From an uncultured Burkholderiales bacterium (lineage in GTDB: Bacteria > Pseudomonadota > Gammaproteobacteria > Burkholderiales > Burkholderiaceae_C), in contig CAMFGY010000021.1 in the NCBI GenBank assembly GCA_945952065.1, forward strand, positions 1-64,000: 64,000 nt of DNA, written 5' to 3'. This document shows, one piece after another, positions 61,324 through 64,000 of the stretch. Position numbers and translations under genes: made by a program. The first letter of the stretch is position 1, and every line of letters begins with the position of its first letter. The notes below the pieces were generated by a model. The model was given only the letters and a program-made list of their open reading frames with translations, did no database searches and was not told the DNA's origin.

Positions 61324-63300
61324 ATGGACGAGCACAACGCCAGTCTGGCCAACAACAGTTTCTTTCAGCATCACGGCATCTGGGCATTGGGCGTGAGGGT
61401 GTTCAGACACCTGAGCTTTCGCGTCAAAGCGATTTGCATCAGCTTGGCCTTTGGCATCCCCATTCTGGCTTTGAGCCTGTGCTTTTTGCAGAACCAGCAA
61501 AGCCAGTTGGAGGCGCTGCGCAAAGAGCGAGCGGGTGTGCATTTGATGAAGGATTTGCAGCCCTTGCTGCTGGGCTTGCTGGAAGCGCGCAATGCCACGC
61601 GGGCCATGTTGGGGGGCTACGAGCCTGCGGCGGCGGATCTGCAGCGCGCGCGCTTGCAGGTCGATCAGGCCTTGCAGCGCCTGCAAGCTGAGGATGCCGA
61701 GTTGGTCTCAGCCTTGAACCTGCAAACCCCGATTCAGGACTTGCAAGTGGCCTGGCGCGCCAGCGCCGCAGCCGAGCGCGGCGTGGACGCCCAGGGTCGC
61801 ACCGTCTTTGGCCCGGTTTCCGAAGCCGTGGTGCGCCTGCTGCAAGCCGTGGGGGACAACTCACGGCTGGTGCTGGACCCCGAGTTGGACAGCTTCTACC
61901 TCATCAACGCCTTGGTGATGACCTTGCCGCAAATGACTGAAAACCTGGGGCAGCTCTGGGGCTGGTCCAGCTACGGCCTCAGCCGCGGCGGTTTGAGTTT
62001 GGAGGAGTTTCGTCGCTATGCCGTTTGGGATGCGGGCGTGACGCATGGCATGCAAACCTTGCGAGGCCATTTTGATCGAGCGATCAAAGCCCGGCCCGAA
62101 CTGGCCCAGTTGGTGGAACTCAGCCTCTTGGACGAAGTGCGGCTGTACCGCCAGCGGGTCAGTGACCCTGCGCAGCTGGTGGCTGCGGCGATTGAGCCCG
62201 CCGAGGCCTATGCCGATGGTCGCAAAGTCTTGCGTCAATGCATGGCTTTGGCCCATAGCGGCTTGCGCGCGCTGGATGATTTGTTGGCCGAGCGAGAGGC
62301 GCACTTGGCCTGGTGGCTGCAGGCCTTGATGGCGCTGACGCTGGGCTTTGTGCTCTTGGCGGCGTACTTGTTCCATTCGTTTTTCCTGGTCGTGGATGGC
62401 GGCTTGAAAGAAGTGCGTCGCCATTTGCTGGCCATGACGGCCGGCGACCTCACCACCCGACCCGAGCCTTGGGGGCAGGACGAGGCGGCGCGCTTGATGC
62501 TGACTTTGCGCGAGATGCAGCAGTCGCTGTGTCTGATCGTGGCAGGCGTGCGCGACGGCTCCCAAACCATGCTCAAGGCCAGTGAAAAAATGGCCCAAGG
62601 TGCCCGTGAGCTCTCCAGCCGCGCTGAGAAAAGTGCCGAACGCTTGCAGCAATCAGCCTCGGCCATGGCGCAGATCTCAGGCACGGTGCAGCAAATGGCC
62701 GCGCATGCCGCGCGTGCCGAAGGCATGGCGCGTGACAACGCCGCCGTGGCTCAAAGTGGCAGCCATCAAGTCAGCGGCGTGATGGGCAGCATGAACGGCA
62801 TCGAGCAGGCGTCGGGGCGCATGGAGGACGTGATTGGCTTGATCGACAGCCTTGCGTTTCGCACCAATATCCTGGCCTTGAATGCGGCGGTGGAGGCCGC
62901 TCGCGCGGGCGAGCAGGGGCGCGGCTTTGCGGTGGTGGCGGCCGAAGTGCGCGCCCTGGCGCAACGCTCAGCGGCGGCTTCGCAAGACATCCGAGCCTTG
63001 ATTCGCGCCAATCTCGATTGCGTGGACGCCGGCAGTGCCGAGGTGCGCGTGGCCGGCTCCACCATGAGCCAGATCGAGCAAAGCGCACATCAAATGAAGC
63101 AATTGCTGGAAGAGATCGCCCGGGGCGCGCAAGAGCAACACGCGGGCGTGGCCGATATTGGGCAATCGGTGCAGCAACTGGACGCTTTGACGCAGCAAAA
63201 CGTCAGTCTGGTCGAGCAAAGTGTGGCAGCCTCGATGGCCTTGCAAGCGCAAGCGGGTGCTTTGGTGGCAGGCGTCTCGCGCTTCAGACTGCCGGAGTGA
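61324..63300 (+). CDS. Methyl-accepting chemotaxis protein
   Basis: A 658-residue chemoreceptor. TM1 about 34-55, a large periplasmic domain of some 270 residues with mostly helical character, TM2 about 330-355, a HAMP domain, and the cytoplasmic signalling domain with the hairpin tip FRTNILALNAAVEAARAGEQ and GRGFAVVAAEVRALAQRSA. There is no C-terminal NWETF-type pentapeptide for CheR binding. The Met at 61324 after GAGGG is the start; ligand unknown. Confidence 0.93.
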   Translation: MDEHNASLANNSFFQHHGIWALGVRVFRHLSFRVKAICISLAFGIPILALSLCFLQNQQSQLEALRKERAGVHLMKDLQPLLLGLLEARNATRAMLGGYEPAAADLQRARLQVDQALQRLQAEDAELVSALNLQTPIQDLQVAWRASAAAERGVDAQGRTVFGPVSEAVVRLLQAVGDNSRLVLDPELDSFYLINALVMTLPQMTENLGQLWGWSSYGLSRGGLSLEEFRRYAVWDAGVTHGMQTLRGHFDRAIKARPELAQLVELSLLDEVRLYRQRVSDPAQLVAAAIEPAEAYADGRKVLRQCMALAHSGLRALDDLLAEREAHLAWWLQALMALTLGFVLLAAYLFHSFFLVVDGGLKEVRRHLLAMTAGDLTTRPEPWGQDEAARLMLTLREMQQSLCLIVAGVRDGSQTMLKASEKMAQGARELSSRAEKSAERLQQSASAMAQISGTVQQMAAHAARAEGMARDNAAVAQSGSHQVSGVMGSMNGIEQASGRMEDVIGLIDSLAFRTNILALNAAVEAARAGEQGRGFAVVAAEVRALAQRSAAASQDIRALIRANLDCVDAGSAEVRVAGSTMSQIEQSAHQMKQLLEEIARGAQEQHAGVADIGQSVQQLDALTQQNVSLVEQSVAASMALQAQAGALVAGVSRFRLPE

Positions 63301-63322
63301 GTCGACAGTCTTGTGCCGGGCT

Positions 63323-64000
<678 letters not shown>

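Overview
This 64 kb window is a gene-dense, GC-rich stretch of bacterial chromosome. Gene content and order (minD-minE; yebC-purD-acyltransferase-hemF-nadD-rsfS-rlmH-maf-rng; tolB-pal-cpoB; ffs and purM near dnaX-ybaB-recR; mltD-gloB with a methyltransferase and rnhA) point to a betaproteobacterium of the order Burkholderiales, probably in the Rubrivivax/Leptothrix/Roseateles neighbourhood. That placement is inferred from remembered gene order and protein character, not from a search.

Layout. 1-8.2 kb: the 3' end of minD, then minE, VF530, an acyltransferase, a serine hydrolase, a ferredoxin-like protein, two metallopeptidases, dusC and a SUI1 factor. 8.3-13.1 kb: a translationally coupled sensory operon (TonB-dependent receptor, YfiR-like protein, CHASE8-type histidine kinase). 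13.1-16.9 kb: dbpA, a small conserved protein and glnS. 17.0-21.1 kb: an envelope and signalling block (DUF3060 lipoprotein, MipA/OmpV, a LytTR-type two-component pair, a membrane protein). 21.3-32.7 kb: HerA-like ATPase, then the long yebC to rng run, interrupted by an OafA-type acyltransferase. 32.8-37.5 kb: tolB-pal-cpoB, tcdA, two adjacent tRNA-Lys genes and a periplasmic rhodanese. 37.8-43.2 kb: SRP RNA, purM, dnaX-ybaB-recR and a MAPEG protein. 43.2-52.2 kb: mltD-gloB, methyltransferase-rnhA, an RND efflux pair and dcd. 52.3-64 kb: two unknown small genes, a long CoA-transferase, PilZ, a 45-residue membrane peptide, DUF454, a soluble TPR-GAF histidine kinase, dinB, a hemerythrin, a chemoreceptor and the 3' part of argH.

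How genes work together. MinD and MinE place the division septum. DnaX, YbaB and RecR serve replication and recombination. RsfS, RlmH, Maf and RNase G serve ribosome and RNA quality. TolB, Pal and CpoB maintain the outer membrane. TcdA sits next to tRNA-Lys genes whose products are expected substrates. Sensory genes are plentiful: three histidine kinases, a LytTR regulator, a chemoreceptor, a PilZ protein and a hemerythrin.

I see no CRISPR array, prophage, transposase, toxin-antitoxin pair or recognisable defence island, and no clear frameshifted pseudogene. The best leads for something new are modest: a possible slippage site in dnaX, a histone-H1-like tail on RsfS, the TonB receptor/YfiR/CHASE8-kinase operon, a conserved-looking C-terminal module on the CoA-transferase, and a possible 45-residue membrane peptide behind a T7G7 tract.
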